A DNA stretch of 64,000 nucleotides from Clostridiales bacterium (GTDB taxonomy: Bacteria; Bacillota; Clostridia; Oscillospirales; CAG-272): NCBI GenBank assembly GCA_003522145.1, contig DPGD01000045.1, positions 56,964 through 120,963 of the forward strand, in the 5' to 3' direction. How positions within the stretch are numbered: position 1 is the stretch's first letter; each line of letters opens with the position of its first letter. This document shows positions 26,501 to 34,296 of the stretch, piece after piece. The notes beneath the pieces are model-generated. The model saw only the letters and a program-made list of their open reading frames with translations. It had not been told where the DNA came from and searched no databases. A program made the translations under genes and the position numbers.

Positions 26501-27289
26501 GTGTTGATTCCGGTCTTCCCGGGAACCAACTGTGAATACGATTCGGCAAAAGCAGTCCGGGACGCAGGAGCCGAAGCTGAAATCTTTGTGATCAATAACC
26601 TGACCCCGGAGGGCATTGCCCGCAGTGTGCAGAAGTTTGCTTCTGCTGTTCGGGAGTCCCAGATCATCTTTATCCCCGGAGGCTTTTCGGGAGGAGATGA
26701 GCCCGACGGCTCCGGAAAATTCATCACGGCCTTCTTCCGGAACGGAGAGATCCGGGGGGCCGTTGGCGAACTGTTGGACCGCCGTGACGGACTGATGCTG
26801 GGCATCTGCAACGGATTTCAGGCCTTGGTCAAGCTCGGTCTGGTTCCCTATGGAAAAATTGTGGAGCCGGATGTGCATTGCCCGACTCTGACATATAATA
26901 CCATTGGACGGCACCAGTCCAAGATCGTGCGCACCCGGGTGGCTTCGGTCAAATCCCCCTGGCTTCGGGAATGCGAAGTGGGTGAGATTTATTCGGTGCC
27001 GATTTCCCATGGAGAGGGCAGATTCCTTGCGGAAGATGCGGTTCTCAAGCAGTTGGCAGAGAATGGGCAGATCGCCACCCAATATGTGGACTTTGACGGA
27101 AATGCCACCGATGCTATTCAGTTCAATCCGAACAATTCCATGGCGGCGATTGAAGGAATTCTTTCGCCGGATGGCCGGGTCTTCGGAAAAATGGGACACT
27201 CGGAACGGGTGGGCACCGGACTGTACCGGAATGTGCCGGGCAACTATGAGATGAAACTCTTTTTGTCGGCGGTCCGCTATTTTCAGTGA
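23591..27289 (+). CDS. purL: Phosphoribosylformylglycinamidine synthase, single-chain PurL with fused glutaminase
   Basis: 1232 aa from ATG 23591 (TGATG overlap with purD, AGGAGG upstream). The N-terminal PurS-like region and linker are followed by two AIRS-like catalytic halves (SDHCRHTTFLT and NETHNHPTEIEPFGGAATC in the first; GGKDSMSGTFE in the second). The C-terminal glutaminase domain begins near RVLIPVFPGTNCEYDSAK, with catalytic Cys in LGICNGFQAL (about residue 1073) and the His in GHSERVG. Because synthetase and glutaminase are fused, purQ and purS are not needed. Converts FGAR to FGAM. Confidence 0.97.
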   Translation: MVYRVYVEKKEELANEAKALLADLAGLLGVNGLTGVRIVNRYDVEHIEKELFDDAKKTVFSEPQLDVVSEELDTAGASAVFAVEYLPGQFDQRADSAAQCIQIISQKERPTVRTAKVYLLYGELSEAQVKEIKKYVVNPVETREAALEKPETLMGNYEIPTTVPTLDGFIGWNRQELEAFNRQYGLAMDLDDVAFCQTYFQKENRDPTLTEIRMIDTYWSDHCRHTTFLTTIDHVTFEDKLLEDAYKDYLKTRQELGRTKPVNLMDIATLAAKYLRSTGRLDKLDESEEINACTVKMDVEVDGKKEPWLLLFKNETHNHPTEIEPFGGAATCIGGAIRDPLSGRSYVYGAMRVTGAADPTKPVSKTLPGKLPQRKLVTTAAAGYSSYGNQIGLATGIVDEIYHEGYAAKRMEIGAVIAAAPAKNVRRECPLPGDVVILLGGRTGRDGCGGATGSSKSHTLSSLETCGAEVQKGNAPEERKLQRLFRNAEASRMIKRCNDFGAGGVSVAIGELADGLDIDLNAVPKKYEGLDGTELAISESQERMAVVVSPEDKEAFIALASSENLEATAVAFVKAEPRLTMTWNGRTIVDISREFLNSNGAEKHISIATAKGLPAEKKIPTDFESGYCELAGDLNICSKRGLSERFDSTIGAGTVLMPFGGKYQQTPIQAMVQKISVEKAHTDCCSLMAFGYNPFITEKSPYHGAYLAVVESVSKLIATGAEYKEVYLTFQEYFARPGKDPTRWGRPFSALLGAFRAQKELGIAAIGGKDSMSGTFESLDVPPTLVSFAVTTGKVKDIVSPEFKGVGNRVILLRPEVDENGLPQTWSLLSVFATVTNLLRTGKALSCYTPGMGGVAEAILKMAIGNRYGFSFDPSCMMEDIFGYAYGSFVLEVTEDCPVEWGKMLGRIGEKAEISYCGKVIPLSSLQQIYEDRLEGVYTCNLKKEGKTIPNFSCNRRSTAAPAVRTAKPRVLIPVFPGTNCEYDSAKAVRDAGAEAEIFVINNLTPEGIARSVQKFASAVRESQIIFIPGGFSGGDEPDGSGKFITAFFRNGEIRGAVGELLDRRDGLMLGICNGFQALVKLGLVPYGKIVEPDVHCPTLTYNTIGRHQSKIVRTRVASVKSPWLRECEVGEIYSVPISHGEGRFLAEDAVLKQLAENGQIATQYVDFDGNATDAIQFNPNNSMAAIEGILSPDGRVFGKMGHSERVGTGLYRNVPGNYEMKLFLSAVRYFQ

Positions 27290-27305
27290 AACAAGGAGGA
27301 TGAGG

Positions 27306-28985
27306 ATGGCTTATTTAACCGATATTGAAATTGCACAGGCCTGCAAAATGCGGCCGATCCGGGAGATCGGGGAGAAGGCCCATGTTCCGGAAGAGCTTTT
27401 GGAGCCCTATGGCAAATACAAGGCCAAGGTTGACCTTTCTCTTCTGAAAAAAGACCGTAAGGACGGAAAACTCGTTCTGGTCACGGCCATAACCCCGACG
27501 CCTGCCGGGGAAGGGAAGACCACAACCACGATCGGACTTGCAGACGGTTTGCGTCGGATCGGAAAAGAGGCCGTTGTGGCCTTGAGAGAGCCGTCTCTTG
27601 GTCCCGTGTTCGGTGTGAAAGGCGGTGCGGCCGGCGGCGGATATGCCCAGGTTGTGCCCATGGAGGACATCAACCTGCATTTCACCGGGGATTTTCATGC
27701 AATCGGTGCGGCGAACAATCTGCTGGCCGCAATGCTGGATAACCACATTCACCAGGGGAATGCTTTGGGAATTGATCCCCGAAAGATCACCTGGAAGAGA
27801 TGCGTGGATATGAACGACCGGCAGCTGCGGAATATTGTTGACGGACTGGGCGGTAAGACCAACGGCCTTCCCCGTGAGGACGGCTTTGACATCACCGTTG
27901 CCTCCGAGATTATGGCGGTGCTCTGTCTTTCCGATTCGCTTTCCGATTTGAAGGCACGGCTGTCCCGGATCGTTGTGGGGTACACCTACGGCGATCAGCC
28001 GGTCACAGCCGGACAGCTTGGTGCGGCGGGAGCCATGACCGCGCTTCTGAAAGATGCCCTGAAGCCCAATCTGGTTCAGACCCTTGAAGGAACGCCGGCA
28101 TTTGTACACGGCGGCCCCTTTGCCAACATTGCCCACGGATGCAATTCGGTGATCGCCACGCGCATGGCTTTGAAGATGGGCGAGTATGCGGTGACCGAGG
28201 CGGGCTTCGGTGCCGATCTGGGTGCGGAAAAATTTCTCGACATCAAGTGCCGGATTGCAGGACTTGCTCCCGATGCAGTGGTGATTGTAGCCACCGTCCG
28301 TGCCCTGAAAATGCACGGAGGGCTGGCCAAGACCGAGCTGGAAAAGGAAAATCTGGAAGCTCTGGAAAAGGGCATCCCGAATCTGCTGCGCCATGTTTCA
28401 AATATTCGGGATGTTTTTAAACTGCCCTGTGTCGTTGCCGTGAACCGTTTCCCCACCGATACCGAAAACGAAATCGATTTCATCATCCAAGCCTGCAGGA
28501 ATCTCCATGTGAACACGGTTCTTTCAGAGGTCTGGGCCAAAGGGGGAGCAGGCGGAGAAGAGCTTGCGAAAGAGGTGGTTCGTCTCTGTGAAAACGAGAG
28601 CGGAAAGGAGAGCTTCACCTTTTCCTATGAAAGCGCACTTTCTCTTGAGGAGAAAATCCAGACTGTAGTCCAGAAAATATACGGCGGTGTTGGAGCGGTA
28701 ATTACGCCGGCGGCTAAAAAGCAGTTGGAGAAGCTGACCGAGATGGGCTTTGGTTCCTGCCCGGTTTGTTTTGCCAAAACACAGTACAGCTTTTCGGACG
28801 ATCCCACAAAGCTGGGTGCCCCGGAGGGCTTTACGGTGACGGTGAAATCGGTAAGGGTTTCTGCGGGGGCAGGATTTGTGGTCGTTCTGACCGGCGACAT
28901 CATGACCATGCCCGGATTGCCGAAATCTCCTGCGGCGGAACGGATCAATGTGGACGAAAACGGAAGAATCACGGGATTGTTCTGA
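27306..28985 (+). CDS. fhs: Formate-tetrahydrofolate ligase
   Basis: 559 aa from ATG 27306, spaced 6 bases from AAGGAGG. The ATG at 27300 is too close to it. P-loop TPTPAGEGKTTTTIGLADGL, then REPSLGPVFGVKGGAAGGGY and INLHFTGDFHAIGAANNLLA are family signatures. Makes 10-formyl-THF from formate, ATP and THF, the one-carbon donor for PurN and the AICAR formyltransferase encoded upstream. Last gene of the operon, 16 bases after purL. A strong terminator follows about 110 bases later. Confidence 0.97.
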   Translation: MAYLTDIEIAQACKMRPIREIGEKAHVPEELLEPYGKYKAKVDLSLLKKDRKDGKLVLVTAITPTPAGEGKTTTTIGLADGLRRIGKEAVVALREPSLGPVFGVKGGAAGGGYAQVVPMEDINLHFTGDFHAIGAANNLLAAMLDNHIHQGNALGIDPRKITWKRCVDMNDRQLRNIVDGLGGKTNGLPREDGFDITVASEIMAVLCLSDSLSDLKARLSRIVVGYTYGDQPVTAGQLGAAGAMTALLKDALKPNLVQTLEGTPAFVHGGPFANIAHGCNSVIATRMALKMGEYAVTEAGFGADLGAEKFLDIKCRIAGLAPDAVVIVATVRALKMHGGLAKTELEKENLEALEKGIPNLLRHVSNIRDVFKLPCVVAVNRFPTDTENEIDFIIQACRNLHVNTVLSEVWAKGGAGGEELAKEVVRLCENESGKESFTFSYESALSLEEKIQTVVQKIYGGVGAVITPAAKKQLEKLTEMGFGSCPVCFAKTQYSFSDDPTKLGAPEGFTVTVKSVRVSAGAGFVVVLTGDIMTMPGLPKSPAAERINVDENGRITGLF

Positions 28986-29096
28986 TTGGAACGAAGAGCA
29001 TACAGAGGTTTTTGCGAAAGCGATCACCGTGTGGATTCCAAACGAAAAAACAGTGCATCCGGTTAAAAATCAAAATCAAAACCAAAATAAAAAGCA

Positions 29097-29130
29097 AAAC
29101 CGGCATCTTCAAAACGGATGCCGGTTTTTT
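29097..29130 (+). terminator. Terminator of the purine operon
   Basis: AAAACCGGCATC pairs with GATGCCGGTTTT around a 7-10 base loop and runs into TTTTTT. Preceded by an A-rich CAAAAT-type low-complexity tract (29066-29098). Confidence 0.9.
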
Positions 29131-29192
29131 GATATATTCCTTAAAGAATGGAAGGAAAAGGCCGGTGATAGCCCTAACCAACAGAAAAAGTG

Positions 29193-30872
29193 TTACAGCT
29201 CTTCTGCAATTTCAAGCACTTTTTGGGAAAGCTCTTTCAGGCTGCCTTCCTTGAAGGGAGAGGGAATGCCGGCTGTTTCCAAAAGGGCTTCAAAGGATTT
29301 CTGTCCGCCGGTCTTCAAAAAGGTAAGATAGTCGTCCAGTGCCTTTTGATAATTTTCCCGGCTCTTAACCAAGAACCACAAAGCAACGGTCTGCGCCAGG
29401 CAGTAGTCGATATAGTAGAAGGGCGTTTCGTAAATGTGCATCTGGTATTGCCACCGGGTGCCTTCTTCGATATAAGGAATGTCCTTGAACTCCATATAGG
29501 GACGGTATTTTTCCTCTAACCGCCGATATACCGCCTTACGCTCTTCCGGAGTGTAGTCGGGGTGGTCGTAAATTTCATGCTGGAATTCATCCACAATGAC
29601 TCCATAGGGAATAAAGCTGAGGGAGGAAAGGAGATGCTTTTTCCGGTAGGCGTTTGCGGATTCCCCGAAGAATTTTTCGGTGTATTTCCAGGACAAGAAT
29701 TCCATAGACATGGAATGACACTCAGCGGTTTCCATGCCGCCCACATCCAAATCCATATCTCCGCCGTAAAAGACAAAATTGGCCGCCAGCGCATGACCGA
29801 ATTCGTGGGTGATGACATCCACATCCCCGCAGCTTCCGTTGAAGTTTGCAAGAATGAAGGGCTGTTTGTATTTTGGAAAGGTGGTGCAATAGCCGCCGCC
29901 CCACTTGCCCTCTCTTGCCTCCACATCAAAGGCCTCTGCCTCCAGCATCCGATGCATGAAGGCGCCGATTTCAGGGTTCATGTCATCATACATCTCTTCT
30001 GCGGCTTGAAAAATGCCCTTGGCGTCCAACAGGGGCTTTGGAACCGGTCCCCCGCTGTAGATCGCATCGTCGTAAAAGGTGATCCGGTCAATGTCAAGCT
30101 CCCGGGCGATTCGCTCTTTCAACTCTTTTACCACCGGAACCAGGTCTTTTTGAACATTGTCCCGGAAGGCTTTCACCATTGTTGCATCATAATCCAGGCG
30201 TCCCATCCGGTAGTAGCCCAGCTCTGTAAAGCTCTTGTAGCCCAATTTGTGCGCAATGATGGTGCGGATCTTCACCAAGCGATCGTAAAGGTCATCCAGT
30301 TCTTTTTCATGTTTCTTTAAGCCCTTGCCGATAGCGATGGCGCACTCTCGCCGTACATCTCTGTCGCCGTTTTCAAGCTCCCCACGGAGTGCGGAAAGGG
30401 GAATCTCCTTCCCCTGCCACAGAAAGGTCATTCCTGCCATCAGTTTGGAATACTCGGTCACCAAAGCGTTCTCCTTCTGGCAGTCTTCAATGACTGCAGG
30501 AGAAAAGGATTTTTTGGAAAGCTCTGCCTTTTGAAGAATTCTTTTGTTGATGTGCAGTTCCAACTCCTTGCGGAAGGGAGTAGTGAGCAGCAAATCGTTG
30601 AATTTTACCGAAAGCTCCTCAAACAAGGGGGAAACCTGGTCGTAGTATTCGATTTCCTTGGTGTAGAACTCATTTCTTGTATCCAATGTAAAACGGCAGT
30701 TCGCCAAGGAAACGGCGGTGGCATACTCAATGGCGGCATCGTCAAAAATCTTCTTGGCAGCAAGCACGCTATGGACGCTTGTGGCCTCTTTCATGGTTTT
30801 TTCGGCTTTTTCAAAGGCACTGCGCCCCTCCTCTATGGTGTATCGCTTGTAGGGAATATCTCTGAAAACCAT
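29193..30872 (-). CDS. M3-family oligoendopeptidase (PepF-like)
   Basis: 559 aa from ATG 30872, 6 bases after AGAGGAGG. The thermolysin-like zinc motif is in DVITHEFGHALAANF; the third ligand Glu lies in GMETAECHSMSMEFLSW. The long helical N-terminal half and absence of a signal peptide fit a cytosolic peptidase that degrades short peptides. Converges with the purine operon. Confidence 0.92.
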   Translation of the reverse strand: MVFRDIPYKRYTIEEGRSAFEKAEKTMKEATSVHSVLAAKKIFDDAAIEYATAVSLANCRFTLDTRNEFYTKEIEYYDQVSPLFEELSVKFNDLLLTTPFRKELELHINKRILQKAELSKKSFSPAVIEDCQKENALVTEYSKLMAGMTFLWQGKEIPLSALRGELENGDRDVRRECAIAIGKGLKKHEKELDDLYDRLVKIRTIIAHKLGYKSFTELGYYRMGRLDYDATMVKAFRDNVQKDLVPVVKELKERIARELDIDRITFYDDAIYSGGPVPKPLLDAKGIFQAAEEMYDDMNPEIGAFMHRMLEAEAFDVEAREGKWGGGYCTTFPKYKQPFILANFNGSCGDVDVITHEFGHALAANFVFYGGDMDLDVGGMETAECHSMSMEFLSWKYTEKFFGESANAYRKKHLLSSLSFIPYGVIVDEFQHEIYDHPDYTPEERKAVYRRLEEKYRPYMEFKDIPYIEEGTRWQYQMHIYETPFYYIDYCLAQTVALWFLVKSRENYQKALDDYLTFLKTGGQKSFEALLETAGIPSPFKEGSLKELSQKVLEIAEEL

Positions 30873-31012
30873 ATAGTTCCTCCTCTTTTTCTGCCTTTTC
30901 AAGGCCTTCTATATTTTACCCTTCGCCGGTGAAGAAATGCAGAACAAAACAACAATACGACCAACAGAACACAATCGATCAAAGCGACTGCGGAAGCCGA
31001 CAGAAAAGCTCT

Positions 31013-31534
31013 TCAGAAAAACCTTTTTGTAAATTTCAGTTTTTCAAGCATTTTAGTAAGAGACAAGCCCAGTCCGTAACAGGAGATCGTCTGGCCGATG
31101 AACACCGAAAGAGCGGTCAAAGATAGAACCGGAAGAACGCCGGTCACCTCTCCGAAGGACACCACACCGTAGCCGAAGTAGAGAATGAGCGGAACGGCGA
31201 TCGCATTGAAAACCACAGCGGGCAAAGGGGCAAGAAAGAGCCGCAGTTTCTTTTTGCAGAGCTTTCCAATAAAGTAGGTGCACAAAGCGGCAAGCAGCGT
31301 AGCAAGGGACCCGAAAATCGCATCGATGATGTTGCCCATGAGAATGTTGGAGAGAAAACAGCCGAAAAACAGCCCCGGTATTGCGGCAGGGGTGAAAAGG
31401 GGCAGAACGCAAAGCGCTTCTGACAAGCGCACCTGAATCTGCATAGAGGAGAAGGTCCAGGTTGCCAGGGTCAGAAGAGCATAGACGGCACCCACAATGG
31501 CGCCTTGACAGAGAAAACGGATCTGCTTATTCAT
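31013..31534 (-). CDS. queT: QueT-type queuosine-precursor ECF transporter S component
   Basis: 173 aa with about five membrane segments. The signature IQVRLSEALCVLPLFTPAAI followed by PGLFFGCFLSNILMGNII is typical of QueT (DUF988). It would bind preQ1/queuosine precursor and use a shared ECF energising module encoded elsewhere. The leader folds as a preQ1-I riboswitch whose 3' end contains the Shine-Dalgarno AAGGA. This strongly supports the substrate. Confidence 0.9.
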   Translation of the reverse strand: MNKQIRFLCQGAIVGAVYALLTLATWTFSSMQIQVRLSEALCVLPLFTPAAIPGLFFGCFLSNILMGNIIDAIFGSLATLLAALCTYFIGKLCKKKLRLFLAPLPAVVFNAIAVPLILYFGYGVVSFGEVTGVLPVLSLTALSVFIGQTISCYGLGLSLTKMLEKLKFTKRFF

Positions 31535-31542
31535 TTTTGTAC

Positions 31543-31586
31543 TTCCTTAGTTTTGTTTTAGGTGAGGATGGTTTCGAACTCACTGC
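31543..31586 (-). promoter_or_regulatory. PreQ1-I riboswitch controlling queT translation
   Basis: On the minus strand GTGAG pairs with CTCAC around a TTCGAAACCATC loop. It is followed by the A-rich strand AAAACAAAACTAAGG characteristic of preQ1-I pseudoknots. The terminal AAGGA is the queT ribosome-binding site, so ligand binding should block translation. Confidence 0.85.
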
Positions 31587-31591
31587 TTCCC

Positions 31592-31620
31592 ATCGTAGCA
31601 CAAACTTCCGGCTTTGTCAA
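31592..31620 (-). promoter_or_regulatory. Consensus SigA promoter of queT
   Basis: Minus strand TTGACA (31620-31615), a 17-base spacer and TACGAT (31597-31592). The start site falls at the first base of the preQ1 aptamer. Confidence 0.85.
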
Positions 31621-31689
31621 GGAAAAATACAGGGCTTTTCCTAAGGTTTTCTCTTTTACCGCAGTACCCAATGATGCAGCAGTAATTTT

Positions 31690-31709
31690 TTATTTACTAA
31701 AGTAAATAA
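31690..31709. promoter_or_regulatory. AT-rich inverted repeat upstream of queT
   Basis: TTATTTACT-AA-AGTAAATAA, a near-perfect 20-bp palindrome about 70 bases upstream of the queT -35 box. The same core, TATTTAC-N4-GTAAATA, occurs at 459-476. Could be an operator or a weak terminator. Confidence 0.35.
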
Positions 31710-31802
31710 TTATTTTCCTACATTTTTAGTTCAAATACGCAAAAAATCCCTGTTGAGGAACTTAGGCGGACGGGAGGCAGGTTGGAGCCCGGAAGGAAAA
31801 CC

Positions 31803-31834
31803 AAAAAAGCGCCATCCTTCAAGACAGCGCTTTC
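31803..31834 (-). terminator. Terminator of the DUF975 gene
   Basis: Minus strand GAAAGCGC pairs with GCGCTTTT around a 14-base loop and ends in TTTTTT. Confidence 0.8.
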
Positions 31835-31866
31835 ATACTTTTCTGAGATATTCTTTTTTGAGAGGA

Positions 31867-32478
31867 TCAGACCTCGTCGGCATTTCCGGCAACAACGGGA
31901 GCAGGAACCAAAGCACGGTAAAACTGGGTAACGGTGGCAGTGTGATAGGCATTAACCCACAAAGTGCCTACGCCCAAGCAGAGCGCACCCACAATATACC
32001 AGCCGATAAAGCTCAGATCCAAAACGAACAGTTCCATTTTGTGACCGTTGGTCAGAGCTTTACTTTCGTCAAGACATTTTCTCCAGTCCTGTTCGGGATG
32101 ATCGGCCTTGATATAAAAAGCCATGGAATACTGATAATACTTGACGATCCCCGGGACGATGAGAAGCAAGGACCAGAGAAAAACGAACAGATCACGCAAA
32201 AGTCCCAGGACCAGATTTCCCGTGAAGTCTGTGTTAAACCCGTCAAACAAACCGACGATATTCATTTGCTTCTTGTCGGATGTCTGTTTTAAGAAAAGCT
32301 TGGCGATGCCAAACGAAATAGGTCCAACAAGAATCATGGGACCGACAAAGGTAAAGCCGGCAGCGCTGAGCAGTCCGTATCCAATAAGCAGAACCACCAA
32401 GGCAATTAACCAGTTATTGCCGAAAAGTTGATTTCCCAATTGTTCTTTTGCCAGTGTTTTCAATTGTTTTCTTGACAT
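31867..32478 (-). CDS. DUF975 family integral membrane protein
   Basis: 203 aa. The N-terminal MSRKQLKTLAKEQLGNQLFG is the family's amphipathic start. Four to six membrane segments follow, with the conserved SLLLIVPGIVKYYQYSMAFY between them and WRKCLDESKALTNGHKMELF on the cytosolic side. No biochemical function is known for the family. It has its own promoter and terminator. Confidence 0.9.
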   Translation of the reverse strand: MSRKQLKTLAKEQLGNQLFGNNWLIALVVLLIGYGLLSAAGFTFVGPMILVGPISFGIAKLFLKQTSDKKQMNIVGLFDGFNTDFTGNLVLGLLRDLFVFLWSLLLIVPGIVKYYQYSMAFYIKADHPEQDWRKCLDESKALTNGHKMELFVLDLSFIGWYIVGALCLGVGTLWVNAYHTATVTQFYRALVPAPVVAGNADEV

Positions 32479-32516
32479 TGTTTTCTCCTCCGAAATTACT
32501 TTGTATCTACGCTACA

Positions 32517-32545
32517 CTTATAGCACATGCCGCTCAAGTTGTCAA
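32517..32545 (-). promoter_or_regulatory. SigA promoter of the DUF975 gene
   Basis: Minus strand TTGACA (32545-32540), 17 bases, TATAAG (32522-32517). Confidence 0.8.
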
Positions 32546-32859
32546 GAGCATTTTTGATTCTATGCATTTCTCTGGGTGAATATGACGGGAACTGTATTTT
32601 GATGAACTGCTGTTTTACAACCGAACGATTGGGGCGAAAGTGCCCAACGGGCGGGACGAAGCCAAGCGGAGCCCAGAGTCTTTTATAGCTTCAGGAAAGG
32701 TCAATTTCAAAAAAATCGGGAGCAGGGAAGAGTTTTTGGGGGAATGCAACAGGCGCAGCCTTGAATTTCTGCGTCTTTTGGGAGGCTTTTACTAAATGAT
32801 TTCGGTTCATTGTAAAATGAACCCACAGAGATTTTTTTGAAAAAAACTCAAAAAAAGTG
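32546..32859. other. Intergenic region upstream of the tRNA operon
   Basis: About 310 bases without a credible gene. Contains small hairpins (GGGGC-GAAAGT-GCCC type near 32632, and GGTTCAT-TGTAAA-ATGAACC at 32804-32823) followed by poly-T/poly-A tracts. I see no recognisable RNA. Confidence 0.5.
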
Positions 32860-32888
32860 TTGACAAACAGCGGAAACTATGATAACAT
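32860..32888 (+). promoter_or_regulatory. SigA promoter of the tRNA-Met/tRNA-Glu operon
   Basis: TTGACA (32860-32865), a 17-base spacer and TAACAT (32883-32888), about 40 bases before the first tRNA. Confidence 0.85.
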
Positions 32889-32927
32889 AGTGAGGCGTCC
32901 GGTGCGTAAGGTATTCGGACGACGGAC

Positions 32928-33004
32928 GGCGGAATAGCTCAGTTGGCTAGAGCAATCGGTTCATACCCGATAGGTCGTAGGTTCAAGTCCGACTTCCGCT
33001 ACCA
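32928..33004 (+). tRNA. tRNA-Met (CAT anticodon)
   Basis: 77 nt with encoded CCA. The 7-bp acceptor stem GGCGGAA/TTCCGCT, T8-A9, D-stem GCTC/GAGC, the anticodon loop TTCATAC and the T-loop TTCAAGT are all in place. One A-G mismatch sits in the T-stem. A CAT anticodon could also be lysidine-modified tRNA-Ile2, but elongator Met is the simpler call. Confidence 0.85.
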
Positions 33005-33005
33005 T

Positions 33006-33080
33006 GGCCCGTTGGTCAAGAGGTTAAGACACCGCCCTTTCACGGCAGTAACATGGGTTCGATTCCCGTACGGGTCACCA
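33006..33080 (+). tRNA. tRNA-Glu (TTC anticodon)
   Basis: 75 nt with encoded CCA, one base after tRNA-Met. Acceptor GGCCCGT/ACGGGTC, anticodon TTC at 33039-33041, T-loop TTCGATT. The anticodon stem carries one C-A mismatch. Both tRNAs share the upstream promoter. Confidence 0.92.
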
Positions 33081-33138
33081 ATCGAGTATAATCCGAACAC
33101 CCTATTCTTTGTAGGAATTGTCTTCGGATGCACGACAA

Positions 33139-33174
33139 AACACCGAGTAGAGATTTGATTCTCTGCTCGGTGTT
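33139..33174 (+). terminator. Terminator after the tRNA operon
   Basis: AACACCGAGTAGAGA pairs with TCTCTGCTCGGTGTT (one mismatch) around TTTGAT, followed by CTTCGTT. Confidence 0.8.
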
Positions 33175-33187
33175 CTTCGTTAAGTTA

Positions 33188-33530
33188 TTACTGCTTGTCC
33201 GTTGTTTCGCTGTCGGGCGGTTTTACTTCGGGAGTAGAATTCGTATTGACTGTAAGCGTACCTTCCTCAGCCTGTTTCATCAACTGTTTGAGTACCTGAT
33301 TCGAGCCTGTTGCTGCAAGACCTGATACGGCACCGGAAACGATGGCAACAACCATAGAGGTTGCCCCAATGAGGTCAGGTAAGACAAGGTGCATTGCCGC
33401 ACCGATAAGAATACCAATTCCGCACGAGATGAGGGGGGTACCATCTGCTGTCGATCTTGGTGGACTTGATGGCTGTGATTGCAATGTAGCAGATCACAAC
33501 GATGATGGGGATTGCAGGATAGTTCAACAT
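33188..33530 (-). pseudogene. Phage holin, frameshifted
   Basis: Starts at ATG 33530 after AAGGAGG. The first 30 residues read MLNYPAIPIIVVICYIAITA, then IKSTKIDSRWYPP. The frame then breaks at a run of six C (minus strand, about 33433-33438), and the rest continues one frame over as PLISCGIGILIGAAMHLV..., ending EVKPPDSETTDKQ. Joined, it is a three-membrane-segment small holin similar to the holin families of Firmicutes siphophages. Encoded beside a second small lysis-module protein and an amidase fragment. The homopolymer position leaves sequencing error possible, but neighbouring genes are also broken. Confidence 0.65.
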
Positions 33531-33580
33531 AAACTTTTCCTCCTTATAAAATATAGATTTATGTAATCAGTAAGCAAGGC

Positions 33581-33928
33581 TTACGAATTACCGTTTCGGT
33601 GCTGACCGTGTGCCTGTTTGTTCAGATGCTTTTCGAGACGGCCATGAGCTTTGGTGACATTCCCATTGCAATGAAGCTGCATGAGACCATCGAGCGAAGC
33701 AAGCATAGCGTAGGAGATCACACACAATTCGTCCTTGATAGACTGTATGCCCTCCGCCTCTTTTTTCTTGATTTCTTCGATGTCCTCATTGTGCTGTTCC
33801 CTAAGTATTTCGATGTCTTCTGATTGTTTGTTCTGTTTCAAAATCCATTTTATAATTGCCATCGCCAAACCTCCAATGGTAAGAAACGAATCTACCATAC
33901 TACCGATAACAATAAATGTATTTGCCAT
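33581..33928 (-). CDS. Phage lysis-module small membrane/coiled-coil protein
   Basis: 115 aa: one N-terminal membrane segment (IVIGSMVDSFLTIGGLAMAI), a charged coiled coil (about 30-65) and a C-terminal motif MQLHCNGNVTKAHGRLEKHL followed by NKQAH. The CNG-xVT-A---L-KHLNKQAH tail is typical of small proteins preceding holin/endolysin genes in Firmicutes phages. It lies between the amidase remnant and the broken holin, so it is probably a relic without function. Confidence 0.65.
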   Translation of the reverse strand: MANTFIVIGSMVDSFLTIGGLAMAIIKWILKQNKQSEDIEILREQHNEDIEEIKKKEAEGIQSIKDELCVISYAMLASLDGLMQLHCNGNVTKAHGRLEKHLNKQAHGQHRNGNS

Positions 33929-33966
33929 TACTCGTCCCCCCCTAAATGGTTACTATACTTCTTCGA

Positions 33967-34295
33967 TCATAAAGAACCTTCCACAATGAAACCTTCAAAG
34001 CCTGCTTCTTTGATTTTATTCAACATCTTTGTGGCGTTTCCTTTTGTGAAATATGCTCCGGCCTGAACCCTGTAATAAAAGCCGGACTTTGCAATGTAGC
34101 ACGGGAATCCTTTTGCCTCCAGTCTCAGCGCCAATTTTGTGGCATTCGCTTTTAAAAAGTATGCTCCCACTTGCACCCGGTATATTTTTCTCTCTTTTTC
34201 AACTCCGAAGCATTCCGCAATCACTCTTGCTTCCTCTAAGGCCAACCTTTCAAGGTTCGCATCATCCAAGAGCCAAGTGCTTTCATACACATTCG
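33967..34295 (-). pseudogene. C-terminal remnant of a phage N-acetylmuramoyl-L-alanine amidase with two SPOR-like repeats
   Basis: The surviving end reads YHTNVYESTWLLDDANLERL, then two related repeats YRVQVGAYFLKANATKLALR and YRVQAGAYFTKGNATKMLNK. Such repeats occur at the C-terminus of phage and prophage amidases and bind peptidoglycan. The catalytic N-terminal domain is missing: upstream of about 34295 the DNA switches to a plus-strand transporter fragment, so a deletion or rearrangement joined the two. Confidence 0.7.
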
Positions 34296-34296
34296 T

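Noticed and set aside
24680..27199. 839-codon minus-strand reading frame opposite purL
   Set aside because: Product is histidine/glycine-rich nonsense typical of an antisense shadow. purL motifs occupy the other strand.
31013..31534. FolT (folate transporter S component) as identity of the ECF protein
   Set aside because: The IQVRLSEAL-x-LPLF signature and the preQ1-I riboswitch point to QueT instead.
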